A stretch of DNA of 57,191 nt from Proteiniclasticum sp043951855 (GCF_043951855.1 NZ_JBINJW010000017.1:1-57191); one strand, 5' to 3'; counted from the stretch's first letter, positions 17,589-26,218 are shown. Notes: generated by a model from the letters alone, not told the origin. Made by a program: numbers and translations.

Positions 17589-18815
17589 CTATTTCCCCTC
17601 CCATTTTTTAAAGAGAAGCGCGGCATTGTGTCCGCCGAATCCAAGGGAATTGGAAAGAACATAAGTCAGTTCCTTTTTCAGTCCTTCTCCAAAGATGATA
17701 TTGGCTTCCACATCAGAATCAAGATTACTGGTTCCGATGGTATGAGGGATGTAGCTCTCCTCTATGCTCATAAGAGAAAGGATCGACTCCACCGCGCCTG
17801 CCGCACCCAGAAGATGCCCGGTCATGGATTTTGTGGAGGATACAGGAACTTCTCTGCCAAAGAGATTCACAATGGCTCCTGACTCCAGTCTGTCGTTCAT
17901 AGGTGTGCTGGTTCCATGGGCATTGATGTAATCCACTTTTTCAGGAGTGATGCCCGCTTCCTCCAGCGCCTTCTTCATGGCCATATAGGCACCTTTGGCT
18001 TCAGGGTGAGGGGCAGTGATATGGTACGCATCGGATGTGCTTCCATAACCCACCACTTCTCCGTAGATTTTCGCGCCTCTGTTTATTGCGTCTTCCAGGT
18101 TTTCCAGTATCAGAACTCCGGCGCCTTCTCCCATGACGAAACCTCTGCGGTCTGCATCAAAGGGAATGGATCCCTTCTCTGCATCCTCTGTTTCGTTCAG
18201 CGCCTTCATGTTGGAAAACCCGGCTATGGCCATAGGGGTGATGGATCCTTCGGTTCCGCCTACGATGGCCGCCTTCGCATAACCATGCTTGATGGCGCGA
18301 TAGCCTTCTCCGATGGAGTGTGACCCGGAAGCGCAGGCGCTGACAGGTGCAAAGGAGGATCCCATGGCTTTATGACGAATGGAGATTTCTCCTGCAGCCA
18401 TATTCACGATATTCATGGGAATGAAAAACGGTGACACTCTTCCAGGCCCCTTCCTGATATAGGTTTCCAGGTTGGACTCCATGGTTTCAAGACCACCGAT
18501 GCCTGAAGAGATCAGCACACTGACCTCAAAGGGATCATATACATCAGAAAGACCTGCGTTTTTCACCGCTTCCTCCGCTGCCACCACCGCCAGCTGAGTG
18601 AATCTGTCCATTCTTCTGGCTTCCTTCTTTCCGATTTTCTCGGATAGATCGATGTCCTTCACTTCCGCTGCCAGATGGGCTTTGAATTCAGAAGCATCGA
18701 ATCTTGTGATGGTGCCGATACCGTTTCTTCCGGCAAGCAGACCTTCTTTCACTTCTGCGCAATTATTTCCTATGGGTGAGATGATTCCCATCCCCGTTAC
18801 AACAACTCGATTCAT
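17589..18815 (-). CDS. fabF: Beta-ketoacyl-ACP synthase II
   Basis: 408 residues. It condenses malonyl-ACP with a growing acyl-ACP. The triad is Cys in VSACASGSHSIGEG (near 163), His in NAHGTSTPMND (near 303) and His in TGHLLGAAG (near 340). Full family length. AGGAGGAG lies before ATG; 11-base gap from fabG. Confidence 0.95.
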   Translation of the reverse strand: MNRVVVTGMGIISPIGNNCAEVKEGLLAGRNGIGTITRFDASEFKAHLAAEVKDIDLSEKIGKKEARRMDRFTQLAVVAAEEAVKNAGLSDVYDPFEVSVLISSGIGGLETMESNLETYIRKGPGRVSPFFIPMNIVNMAAGEISIRHKAMGSSFAPVSACASGSHSIGEGYRAIKHGYAKAAIVGGTEGSITPMAIAGFSNMKALNETEDAEKGSIPFDADRRGFVMGEGAGVLILENLEDAINRGAKIYGEVVGYGSTSDAYHITAPHPEAKGAYMAMKKALEEAGITPEKVDYINAHGTSTPMNDRLESGAIVNLFGREVPVSSTKSMTGHLLGAAGAVESILSLMSIEESYIPHTIGTSNLDSDVEANIIFGEGLKKELTYVLSNSLGFGGHNAALLFKKWEGK

Positions 18816-18826
18816 ATTTTCTCCTC

Positions 18827-19558
18827 CTACATGCTCATGCCGCCATCGACAGCAATGACCTGACCTGTGATGTAGCCGCTTTCTTCACTGGCCAGAAAGT
18901 AGGCCAGCTGGGCAATGTCTTCCGTTTTTCCGAGCTTTCCGGAAGGGATTTCACCTAGAATGCTCTCTTTCACCTTATCGCTTAACACATCCGTCATTTC
19001 CGTTTCGATGAAACCTGGTGCAATGGCATTACAGGTGATGTTTCTCTTGGCAAGCTCTTTCGCCACGGACTTGGTCAGTCCGATGATCCCTGCTTTGGAA
19101 GACGCATAGTTCACCTGACCGGCATTTCCCCGAAGTCCCACCACGGAGGAGATGTTGATGATTCTTCCGTATCTCTTCTTCATCATCACACCGCCGGCAG
19201 CTTTGGTCATGAGAAAGCTTCCTGTAAGATTCACATCGATGACGTTTCTGAAGTCCTCCGCTTTCATGCGAAGCATCAGGTTGTCCTTGGTGATGCCCGC
19301 ATTGTTGATCAGCGCTTCGATGCTTCCGAAGGTCTCCACGGCTTCCTTCACCATTCTGTCCGCATCTTCAGGGACGGATACGTCACCCTTGAGGCAGAGG
19401 AAAGTGGTGTTCATTTCCTTCAGTTTCTCCATGAGTTCCACGGGTTCCTTCCTGCTGTAGTTCAGGACCACATTCCAGCCTCTTTCCGCAAAATACAGAG
19501 CGCAGCCTGCGCCGATGCCTCTGGAGCTTCCTGTGATCATTACTGTTTTATTTTCCAT
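18827..19558 (-). CDS. fabG: 3-oxoacyl-ACP reductase FabG
   Basis: 243 residues, short-chain dehydrogenase. NADPH reduction of beta-ketoacyl-ACP. Seen: cofactor loop GSSRGIGAG (near 10), NNAG (near 88), catalytic Ser in SSVVGL (near 138), YASSK with Tyr/Lys (near 150), and the family ending ITGQVIAVDGGMSM. AAGGAGAAG before ATG lies within the end of fabD (11-base overlap). Confidence 0.95.
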   Translation of the reverse strand: MENKTVMITGSSRGIGAGCALYFAERGWNVVLNYSRKEPVELMEKLKEMNTTFLCLKGDVSVPEDADRMVKEAVETFGSIEALINNAGITKDNLMLRMKAEDFRNVIDVNLTGSFLMTKAAGGVMMKKRYGRIINISSVVGLRGNAGQVNYASSKAGIIGLTKSVAKELAKRNITCNAIAPGFIETEMTDVLSDKVKESILGEIPSGKLGKTEDIAQLAYFLASEESGYITGQVIAVDGGMSM

Positions 19559-20498
19559 TATTCTTCTCCTTCAGTTCCTTCACTGTCTGTTTGAAGTCCT
19601 CTACACTGTTGATCATATATACACGACCTTTCAGCCTGTTCTGCTTCACAAGGGATCCCAGCGCCTTGCCGGGTCCCAGAAGAATGTGCACATCCTCCTC
19701 TCTACTGTCGAGCCTTTCGAGGCAGTCACGGAGCTTCACAGGATGGTCGATGTGCTTCGTCAGAATCTCTCTGTAGTCCTCTCCACGCTCATAAAAGTCT
19801 CCTTTGTAGTTGGAAAGCACGGAGATCTCAGGATCATTCAGGGTGAAGTCCTTAAGATACTCCTGAAAACGGAGAGCCGCTTTTTTCATCAGCGGAGTAT
19901 GAAAGGCACCTGACACAGGGAGATAGGTGATTTTCTTTCCGCCCAGTGCGCGGATTCCTTCTTCGAATTCCGCTTTCTTCTCTACTTCTCCACCCACCAC
20001 AGTCTGCTTGGGGGCATTGTAGTTGGAAATGGTGACCCCTGAAATTTTATTAACCGCCTCTTCCACCTGTGCTAGGTCCATGAAGGATACTGCTGCCAGA
20101 AACCCTCTGGTCTCTTGTGCAGCTTCCTGCATGAGATCCGATCTTCTTCTTAGGATCTTCAGCGTATCAAGAGGATTCAGCGCTCCTCCATAGGTCAGCG
20201 CGCCGTATTCACCGAGACTGAGTCCCAGCGCGTGATCCGCCTCGACCCCTTCCTTCCGGAGGAGAGAAGCGATGCCGTAGCTCATGGTGAAGATGGCGAT
20301 CTGGGTGTTCTCCGTTTCAGAAAGTCTCTCTTCATCCTGTAGTATTTCCAGAAGATCCACGTCGCAGACGGAGGAAGCTTCCTCGATAAGCGACCTGTAC
20401 TCTTCGTATTCCTTATAAAAATCCAGTCCCATGCCCGTAAACTGGGCACCTTGTCCTGGAAACATCAGATTGATTTTCATATTCTCACGGGCAGCCAC
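19548..20498 (-). CDS. fabD: Malonyl-CoA:ACP transacylase FabD
   Basis: 316 residues with the start chosen here. It loads malonyl groups onto ACP. Seen: MFPGQGAQFTGMG at the N-terminus, nucleophile Ser in GLSLGEYGAL (near 90), and GAFHTPLM with the catalytic His near 200. Start: an in-frame ATG at 20525 overlaps the fabK end but has no ribosome site. GAGGAGGAG inside that stretch is 9 bases before GTG 20498, the better start. ATG 20480 would give the shortest form, MKINLMFPGQG. Confidence 0.92.
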   Translation of the reverse strand: MAARENMKINLMFPGQGAQFTGMGLDFYKEYEEYRSLIEEASSVCDVDLLEILQDEERLSETENTQIAIFTMSYGIASLLRKEGVEADHALGLSLGEYGALTYGGALNPLDTLKILRRRSDLMQEAAQETRGFLAAVSFMDLAQVEEAVNKISGVTISNYNAPKQTVVGGEVEKKAEFEEGIRALGGKKITYLPVSGAFHTPLMKKAALRFQEYLKDFTLNDPEISVLSNYKGDFYERGEDYREILTKHIDHPVKLRDCLERLDSREEDVHILLGPGKALGSLVKQNRLKGRVYMINSVEDFKQTVKELKEKNNGK

Positions 20499-20517
20499 CT
20501 GGTGCCGCTCCTCCTCT

Positions 20518-21441
20518 TTACTCATAGGATATGTATTTCGAATCCGTCAGCAGTGTCTCAATGAGTTCTCTGCAGGTGCCTTTCTTCTTCACAAGTCCTG
20601 CAATCTGACCGGACATGAAGGATCCCTTTTCCAGGTCTCCCAGAATCACGGACTGATAGAGTGAGCCTCTGCCTAGGGCTTCGAATTCTTCAAGGCTTCC
20701 ACCGTTTTTTTCCAGTGCATCCAGTTTTCTTGTCAGTTTGTTGCGCAGAACCTGCACAGGATGTCCTGTGAATCTTCCGGTGACGGTGACATCAATGTCT
20801 GAAGCTTCCAGTACCAGATTCTTGTAATTCTCATGGGCTCTGCATTCTTCCGCCGGAATGAAGTAGGTTCCCAGCTGAACCCCTTCCGCACCCAGAGTGA
20901 AGGCCGCGTCCACACCTCTGTGGTCTGCAATGCCTCCTGCTCCGATGACGGGAATGGAGACTGCATCTGAGACCTGAGGCAGAAGCACCATGGTGGAAAG
21001 TTTCCCGATGTGTCCTCCCGCTTCATTTCCTTCTGCTATGACTGCATCCGCACCCAGCTTTTCCATCTTCTTAGCCAGAGCAACCGATGGGACCACCGGA
21101 ATCACTTTGATTCCCTGAGCGTGGAATGCTTCAATATATTTTCCCGGATTTCCGGCGCCTGTCGTCACACAGGCGACCTTCTCTTCCAGAACCACTTTGA
21201 TGACTTCTTCCTTATGGGGACTCAGAAGCATGATATTGACCCCGAAAGGTCTGTTTGTCAGTTTTTTCGCTTCCTGGATCTCTTTTCTTATGATTTCACC
21301 CTCAGCATTTCCCCCTGCAATGATCCCCAGTCCCCCTGCTTCGGATACGGCAGCAGCCAGTTTCCCGTCTGATAGCCATGCCATGGCTCCCTGAAACACA
21401 GGGTACCTGATGCCTAAGAGCGCACATATTCTGTTTTCCAT
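20518..21441 (-). CDS. fabK: Enoyl-ACP reductase FabK (flavoprotein)
   Basis: 307 residues, FMN-dependent TIM barrel of the 2-nitropropane-dioxygenase-like family. It reduces enoyl-ACP in the last elongation step. Seen: RYPVFQGAMAWLSDG at the start, VTTGAGNPG, EGNEAGGHIG with the conserved His (near 143), and IGAGGIADHRG (phosphate binding, near 165). FabK rather than FabI is known to be insensitive to triclosan. Position between acpP and fabD is standard for Firmicutes. Confidence 0.93.
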   Translation of the reverse strand: MENRICALLGIRYPVFQGAMAWLSDGKLAAAVSEAGGLGIIAGGNAEGEIIRKEIQEAKKLTNRPFGVNIMLLSPHKEEVIKVVLEEKVACVTTGAGNPGKYIEAFHAQGIKVIPVVPSVALAKKMEKLGADAVIAEGNEAGGHIGKLSTMVLLPQVSDAVSIPVIGAGGIADHRGVDAAFTLGAEGVQLGTYFIPAEECRAHENYKNLVLEASDIDVTVTGRFTGHPVQVLRNKLTRKLDALEKNGGSLEEFEALGRGSLYQSVILGDLEKGSFMSGQIAGLVKKKGTCRELIETLLTDSKYISYE

Positions 21442-21452
21442 TGTTGCACCTC

Positions 21453-21677
21453 TTACGCTTCTTTTGCAGTACTGATATACTCGACCACATCTTTGATGGT
21501 TTTCAGCTCTTCGGATTCTTCTATGGTGATGTCAAATTCCTCTTCCAGCTTCATGACCAGTTCCACCAGGTCCAGAGAGTCAATGCCCAGTTCCTCGAAA
21601 TTGGACTCCATTGTGATCTCTTCTTCTCCCAGTGTAAGTTCCTCTACTAATACCGCTTTTACTTTTTCAAAAATCAT
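21453..21677 (-). CDS. acpP: Acyl carrier protein
   Basis: 74 residues, strongly acidic. The phosphopantetheine attachment Ser is in ELGIDSLDLVELVMKLEEEF (near 37). It carries all intermediates of the operon's enzymes. AGGAGGAATCATC precedes ATG. Lies 62 bases after fabH and 11 before fabK. Confidence 0.96.
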   Translation of the reverse strand: MIFEKVKAVLVEELTLGEEEITMESNFEELGIDSLDLVELVMKLEEEFDITIEESEELKTIKDVVEYISTAKEA

Positions 21678-21739
21678 GATGATTCCTCCTAAAAATTTTT
21701 TCTATATTATTTATAATGATAGCTTTGTGAATCGGGTTT

Positions 21740-22705
21740 CTAGATGTTCCACTCTAAATAGACAGCACCATAGGTAAGTCCGCCGCCGAACCCTACCAGG
21801 GCCAGCTGATGTCCGTTTTCCAGTTTTCCGGACCGGTTCAGCTCATCCAGCGCAATGGCAATGGATGCGGAAGAGGTATTCCCAGTATTCTGGATGTTCA
21901 CATAAAACTTGTCCATGGAGATGCTGAGTCTCTTCGATGCCGCTTCGATGATTCTGATATTGGCCTGATGGGGAACGATATGATCCAGTTCCTCCAGATC
22001 CCCTTTCCCTCTCAGAACAGCCGCTTTAAGGGCTTCCGGAAGGATGTTCACCGCGAATTTGTAGACCTCTTTGCCATCCATATGTATGAGCTGTGGCGCT
22101 GTGGAACCTTTTTCGATGAGATTGTTCACCGGGAAATCCCTAGTATGGAGGCAGGCGCCTTTCGTGCCGTCCGCTCCGGATATGATTCCTCTGATTCCGT
22201 TTCCCTTTGCAAGTACTGCCGCACCGGCACCGTCTCCGAAAAGCACACAGGTGGACCTGTCCGTGAAATCCGTGATCTTTGAGAGCACTTCACTGCCGAT
22301 GACGAGAATATGGTTGATATGATCGCTCTTGAGCAGTCCTTCCGCCACTTCCAGTCCATAGATGAATCCGGTGCAGGCTGCATTCAGGTCCAGACAGGAT
22401 GCATTGGAAGCACCCAGTTTATCCTGTATATAACTGCTGGTGTTGGGTACCAGAGAATGCGGTGTCGTTGTGGCCACGAGAATGTAATCCACCTCTTCCG
22501 CCTTCACTCCTGCGTTTTCCAGCGCAGCAAGCGCTGCGATATATCCTAAATCTCCTGTATTTTCCTGCCCATCGGACAGATGTCTCTCTCTGATTCCGGT
22601 ACGTGCTACGATCCACTCATCTGTGGTGTCCACATATTCTTCCATTTCCTTATTTGTCATAACACGTTTCGGCAGGTAACTGCCTGTTCCTATTATTCTA
22701 GCCAC
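21740..22705 (-). CDS. fabH: Beta-ketoacyl-ACP synthase III
   Basis: 321 residues. It starts fatty-acid synthesis by condensing a short acyl-CoA with malonyl-ACP. Cys (NAACTGFIYG, near 111), His (VPHQANIR, near 240) and Asn (NTGNTSSAS, near 270) form the triad; VDTTDEWI near 25 is typical. Start: TGGAGGAT is 8 bases before GTG 22705, giving MARIIGTGSYLP, the usual FabH beginning. An upstream in-frame ATG (22720) overlaps that ribosome site. First gene of the operon, directly behind the regulated promoter. Confidence 0.94.
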   Translation of the reverse strand: MARIIGTGSYLPKRVMTNKEMEEYVDTTDEWIVARTGIRERHLSDGQENTGDLGYIAALAALENAGVKAEEVDYILVATTTPHSLVPNTSSYIQDKLGASNASCLDLNAACTGFIYGLEVAEGLLKSDHINHILVIGSEVLSKITDFTDRSTCVLFGDGAGAAVLAKGNGIRGIISGADGTKGACLHTRDFPVNNLIEKGSTAPQLIHMDGKEVYKFAVNILPEALKAAVLRGKGDLEELDHIVPHQANIRIIEAASKRLSISMDKFYVNIQNTGNTSSASIAIALDELNRSGKLENGHQLALVGFGGGLTYGAVYLEWNI

Positions 22706-22741
22706 AAATGAATCCTCCATTTTGATTTGATTCTAAAAATA

Positions 22742-22782
22742 TTTGACTCTCAAACTATACAACCAGAAATCAACAGACTCAA
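22742..22782 (-). promoter_or_regulatory. fab operon promoter with FabT-like operator
   Basis: On the minus strand: TTGAGT (22782-22777), 17 bases, TATAGT (22759-22754). The palindrome TTTGAGAGTCAAA (22754-22742) overlaps the end of the -10 and the expected transcription start. It fits the TTTGANNNTCAAA dyad known for FabT-type MarR repressors of fatty-acid genes. A second partial match (TTTGATAATC inside an ATGAG/CTCAT dyad, 22794-22812) lies just upstream of the -35. Confidence 0.72.
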
Positions 22783-22950
22783 TCCGCATTAAAATGAGAT
22801 TATCAAACTCATGCTCAATACATCTCGATTTTACGCCGTTTTTCAGCTATATGCTATTTTTCTGATTTTAAAGATATTATAAGATTTGACCGAAGCACTT
22901 CAAAGGGTCTGATTTACTCGTTTTCAGCACTTTTCACGATTCCCGCAATG

Positions 22951-22978
22951 AAAAAAGACACTTCGAAAAGTGTCTTCT
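22951..22978 (-). terminator. Terminator of the O-antigen-ligase-like gene
   Basis: AAGACACTT (22956-22964) pairs with AAGTGTCTT (22966-22974 region) around a CGAA turn. On the minus strand a TTTTTT tract follows. Confidence 0.82.
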
Positions 22979-22997
22979 GGTGCCCTGATGCGGCGGA

Positions 22998-24320
22998 TTA
23001 TATAAGGTGTTTTTCAGGCAGAGATACTGGCTTCTTCTCTTCCATGATGGCAGTTTCGGATGTCACAATACCGAGGTAAACGAAGAAAATGTAATATACC
23101 ATGACCACCTGGATGTTGAAGAATGCCTGAGTCAGATAGCCGATGATCGCCGCCAGAAGTGGGACATAAGCTTCATGTTTCTTCAGATTCCTCATACCCT
23201 TCTTCAATGCGAAGAACAGAAACCCGAGATAGGCCAGGAGTGAGAAGACACCGGAGGAAACCGCTACATTGAGGTATTCATTATGGGCTTTATCCCAGTT
23301 CTTGTATTTTCCGAAATCTGACGTGATCTGTCCTCTGAAATACATCTCCATGGCCAAATACATGGTATCCAGACCGAATCCGAAGAATGGTCTCATGCGA
23401 ATGAGCTCCATAACCTTCCCCCAGATATATACCCTGGAGGATCCTCCCAGATAGGCTGTCTCCTCTTCCCTGATGATGCTGAAGAAGTCGGTGAATATGG
23501 AAAGAAATCGTGAAGCAAAGATGTTTCCTGAAGTAAACACGAATAGCACGAGGATTCCGATGCTTGTCAGAAACACCATCAGCACTTTCTTCCATTGGGT
23601 TCTGGTAAATCCGCTCCGGTAATGATGGAGTGCAAGAAAGGAAACAAGAGCAAGGAAGGCACCGATCCACGACCCTCTTGTTCTGGTTGTCAAAAGCGCC
23701 AGAAACAGAATGGCATAAGCCAGGAGTCCTGACTTCTTTCCTTTATAAAAGTAGAGATAGATGGGTATAGGAATGGAGAGCACAAGATAAGAGCCCAGAA
23801 AGTTCGGGTTTCCCATGGTGGCAAAGGAGACTCCTACCCATTCCAGTGCATACAGCTCCAGCGGTACCGGATCCAACTCGTAGAACTGTAGAACAGCATA
23901 TAGAGCGATCAGAACCGAGGTGACGGATACGATTGGAAAAAAGAGCTTTTCAATATTCTTCGCATTCCTGGCGATCAGGTAGGCAAAGCAGTATGTGATG
24001 AACGCCAGAAAGCCGTCATGACGATATCTGGACCCCAGGATGGAGATCTGGGGATTCAGTGAGAAGAACAGGGATAGGAGAACCAGTATGAAATACCCTG
24101 CCAGGAAGCGGTTCTCTAAGGTGTCTTCCAGGAAGGTGATCTGGTCACGTCTTCCTATGGACAGACACAGGAAAACCAGGGAGATGCAGAGCAGAGCCAG
24201 GAGCTTTGTCCTGGCTGTTTCAAGGGTTCCATCAATGGGTATGACGATGAGGGGCACTACCCCGATGAGCAGATAGAGCAGAAAATTATTCACTTTGGTT
24301 GCTTCGATGTCTCTCTTCAT
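22998..24320 (-). CDS. O-antigen ligase/polymerase family membrane protein (Wzy_C)
   Basis: 440 residues with about ten to twelve hydrophobic helices. A long extracytoplasmic loop before the C-terminal helices carries the family pattern GKVMELIRMRPFFGFGLDTM ... WDKAHNEYLNVAVSSG: a conserved Arg, then His near residue 345. Family members polymerise or ligate lipid-linked surface glycans. In a Gram-positive host the product may be a cell-wall or exopolysaccharide polymer. No glycosyltransferases are adjacent, so the partner pathway is elsewhere. GGAGGAACT precedes ATG. A TATAAT-like -10 (minus, 24363-24358) lies about 40 bases upstream. Confidence 0.82.
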   Translation of the reverse strand: MKRDIEATKVNNFLLYLLIGVVPLIVIPIDGTLETARTKLLALLCISLVFLCLSIGRRDQITFLEDTLENRFLAGYFILVLLSLFFSLNPQISILGSRYRHDGFLAFITYCFAYLIARNAKNIEKLFFPIVSVTSVLIALYAVLQFYELDPVPLELYALEWVGVSFATMGNPNFLGSYLVLSIPIPIYLYFYKGKKSGLLAYAILFLALLTTRTRGSWIGAFLALVSFLALHHYRSGFTRTQWKKVLMVFLTSIGILVLFVFTSGNIFASRFLSIFTDFFSIIREEETAYLGGSSRVYIWGKVMELIRMRPFFGFGLDTMYLAMEMYFRGQITSDFGKYKNWDKAHNEYLNVAVSSGVFSLLAYLGFLFFALKKGMRNLKKHEAYVPLLAAIIGYLTQAFFNIQVVMVYYIFFVYLGIVTSETAIMEEKKPVSLPEKHLI

Positions 24321-24423
24321 AGTTCCTCCAAAAATTCATGAAATACATTCTACTCGTATTATACTAGATTCCGTAATGTTTTTTATCGTGTTATGCTATT
24401 ATTCTGATAATTTTAAGGTAAAA

Positions 24424-24456
24424 TCAAGGAGACACACCGTAAAGATATGTCTCCTT
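24424..24456 (-). terminator. Terminator of the YbaN-like gene
   Basis: AAGGAGACA (24426-24434) pairs with TGTCTCCTT (24448-24456); GATTTT follows on the minus strand. Confidence 0.78.
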
Positions 24457-24461
24457 TGTAT

Positions 24462-24836
24462 TTAGCCTTTCACAGGCTCTTTGATGGTCTTGATGCGGAA
24501 GAAGAAATAATAGTATAGAAATACGATCATTCCCGCCATGAAGATCTTTCCGTATTTATTGGGCATGGCCAGAAAGGATAAAAGCATCATGGATGTGGCG
24601 AAAGTAAGCAGTGAAGCTTTTGTCTTTATCGTCATGGCTCTGTTTTCATAATAGGGCTCCAGATGCTTCTTGTAGAGTTTCGTCGAAGTGAACCAGTCAT
24701 TGAATCTGTCAGACCCTCTGGCGAAACAGCCGGAAGCAAGGAGCAGAAACGGTGTGGTCGGTAAAACCGGGATGAACGCCCCGATGGCTCCAAGCCCGAA
24801 AAAAATAAAACCCAGGGTTATATAGATCACTTTCAA
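24462..24836 (-). CDS. YbaN family (DUF454) inner-membrane protein
   Basis: 124 residues. Seen: an N-terminal helix pair with the DUF454 signature LGAIGAFIPVLPTTPFLLLASGCFARGS, a cytoplasmic stretch (FNDWFTSTKLYKKHLEPYYE), then two membrane helices. Function of the family is unknown. Start is TTG 24836, 7 bases after AAGGAGG; a GTG two codons later is too far from it. Single gene with its own promoter and terminator. Confidence 0.85.
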   Translation of the reverse strand: MKVIYITLGFIFFGLGAIGAFIPVLPTTPFLLLASGCFARGSDRFNDWFTSTKLYKKHLEPYYENRAMTIKTKASLLTFATSMMLLSFLAMPNKYGKIFMAGMIVFLYYYFFFRIKTIKEPVKG

Positions 24837-24882
24837 AGGGCAGCCTCCTTCCCTGTATTGTACAGCTTAAAATTCATTTTTC

Positions 24883-24911
24883 AGTATGCCATAACTGATA
24901 AATATTGTCAA
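24883..24911 (-). promoter_or_regulatory. Promoter of the YbaN-like gene
   Basis: On the minus strand: TTGACA (24911-24906), 17 bases, CATACT (24888-24883). It lies 47 bases before the TTG start. Confidence 0.6.
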
Positions 24912-24921
24912 TTAGAAAAGA

Positions 24922-24948
24922 ATCAGGTCTGCATCATACAGACCCGAT
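24922..24948 (-). terminator. Terminator after the coiled-coil protein gene
   Basis: ATCAGGTCTG (24922-24931) pairs with CAGACCCGAT (24939-24948), with one G-T wobble on the minus strand, followed by TCTTTTC. It closes the MerR/coiled-coil unit. Confidence 0.75.
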
Positions 24949-24971
24949 CCCTTTCTTCATTTTATTCATCT

Positions 24972-25298
24972 TTAGATTCTTCTTGTATGATCATCTCCGA
25001 CGGTTCTCTGAAGCTCCGCCAGACGATCCAGTCCCTCTTCGTCCACGTTTCGTTTTCGCTTCACATCATATATACCTTCCAGTTCGGCAAGTTCATCCTC
25101 GTACATTCTTACCCTCTCTGTGAGATACCTGATCTTCTTCTTGAGCAGCTTTATTTCCTTGCTGGTATTCTTGGGTTCTCTGTTTTTGAGATCTTCCCAT
25201 TTTTCTCCCAATGCTTCTTTTTCTCTTGCGTCATCCTCTACTCTGGTGGTATCCATGTCTTTATTCATATGCGGGACACTGTAATCGCGTCCACTCAC
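24972..25298 (-). CDS. Small charged coiled-coil protein, function unknown
   Basis: Up to 108 residues, highly charged, with a predicted coiled coil (about 44-75: SKEIKLLKKKIRYLTERVRM, then YEDELAELE). No family recognised. It follows the TipA-type MerR gene by 99 bases on the same strand and shares its terminator, so it may be under MerR control. The start is uncertain. GTG 25298 abuts AAGGAG with no spacing. ATG 25268 (98 residues) has no site of its own, but a 9-codon frame (GTG 25294 to TGA 25265) overlaps it as ATGA, which could allow coupled re-initiation. Confidence 0.6.
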   Translation of the reverse strand: MSGRDYSVPHMNKDMDTTRVEDDAREKEALGEKWEDLKNREPKNTSKEIKLLKKKIRYLTERVRMYEDELAELEGIYDVKRKRNVDEEGLDRLAELQRTVGDDHTRRI

Positions 25299-25397
25299 CT
25301 CCTTGAATATTTGCAGATGTTTCTGATGTTAGAAACAGTATACTACATGAGGATAACGTGCATAGAAACATTCTATGAACTCTTTCTTAATCTGCGT

Positions 25398-26153
25398 CTA
25401 TCTTGTGAAGACTTCAATGGTGTCCCGCAGAAATTCCGCTGCCCCCTCTTTCTCCTTGTCATAGTATGCCTTGAATCTTTCATCATCCACATACATCTGT
25501 GCAAGGCCTCTATGGGCTTCCCTGGAATAGGTCGGCCAGTAGATGGAGATCCACTCCTTATGAAGTCTGGCCACTTCCTGAGCTTCTTCAGAGGAAGGAT
25601 CTTTTTCTTCCATGGCCGCATAAAGTTTTCCCAGGATTTCCTGTGCCAGTCTTTCTGCTTTTTCATGGGTTTGCTGAGACTGCTCCGCATATTTCCGGTT
25701 GGACTTCTCTACGACTTCTTCGCCATATTTCTCTCTGATTTCCTTTCCGTACTTCTCTTCGTTGATCTTCAGGTTCTTTTCTTTCAGTCCTCTGAACTTC
25801 TCCGTATCTTTCATTGTGATCATTCCTTTCGTATCTGATATGCTCTTATCGATGGTTTCCAGCATGAGATCAATCTGCTTTCTTTTTTCAAGGAGTTTTT
25901 CCTTATGCTCCTTCAGCGTCTTCTCCCGATCATAATCGGATTCATGGAGAAGGTTCGTGATCTTTTCCAGGGGTAAATCGAACTCTCTGTAGAAGAGAAT
26001 CTGCTGCAGCTTGTTGATCTCCTCTTTTCCATAAATTCTATATCCGCTGGAACTGATTCGGCTGGGAGAAAGCAGGCCGATTTCATCGTAGTACCGAAGC
26101 GTCCTTGCACTTACGCCCGCCATCTTGCTGATATCTTTGATCGTATATTCCAA
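25398..26153 (-). CDS. MerR family regulator with TipAS antibiotic-recognition domain
   Basis: 251 residues. N-terminal MerR helix-turn-helix and wing (about 1-70: YTIKDISKMAGVSARTLRYYDEIGLLSPSR, quoted in part as VSARTLRYYDEIGLL), a dimerisation coiled coil (about 75-110), then a TipAS-like domain (about 120-251; WISIYWPTYSREAHRGLAQMY). Family members such as TipA or Mta sense drugs and activate their own promoter. It starts at TTG 26153, 7 bases after GGAGG. AAAGGA inside the gene, 9 bases before ATG 25814 (Met 114), could drive a separate C-terminal form, as known for TipA. A 21-base palindrome lies in the promoter. Confidence 0.87.
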   Translation of the reverse strand: MEYTIKDISKMAGVSARTLRYYDEIGLLSPSRISSSGYRIYGKEEINKLQQILFYREFDLPLEKITNLLHESDYDREKTLKEHKEKLLEKRKQIDLMLETIDKSISDTKGMITMKDTEKFRGLKEKNLKINEEKYGKEIREKYGEEVVEKSNRKYAEQSQQTHEKAERLAQEILGKLYAAMEEKDPSSEEAQEVARLHKEWISIYWPTYSREAHRGLAQMYVDDERFKAYYDKEKEGAAEFLRDTIEVFTR

Positions 26154-26173
26154 CTCATCACCTCCATAATCAG

Positions 26174-26202
26174 GATATACCTTAACGTAACGTCAAGGTC
26201 AA
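26174..26202 (-). promoter_or_regulatory. merR promoter with 21-base MerR-type dyad
   Basis: On the minus strand: TTGACC (26202-26197), 17 bases, TATATC (26179-26174). Positions 26179-26199 form a near-perfect palindrome, ACCTT...ACGT.ACGT...AAGGT, spanning the spacer as MerR operators do. Confidence 0.75.
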
Positions 26203-26218
26203 GCATTATTTCTGAAAA

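Noticed and set aside
22880..22905. TTTGA-N10-TCAAA upstream of the fab promoter
   Set aside because: Arms match the FabT half site but the spacing is 10 rather than 3, so it is not counted as an operator.
24858..25838. 326-codon plus-strand frame opposite the coiled-coil and MerR genes
   Set aside because: Hydrophobic shadow frame lying over a well-supported MerR/TipAS gene and a terminator; no ribosome site.
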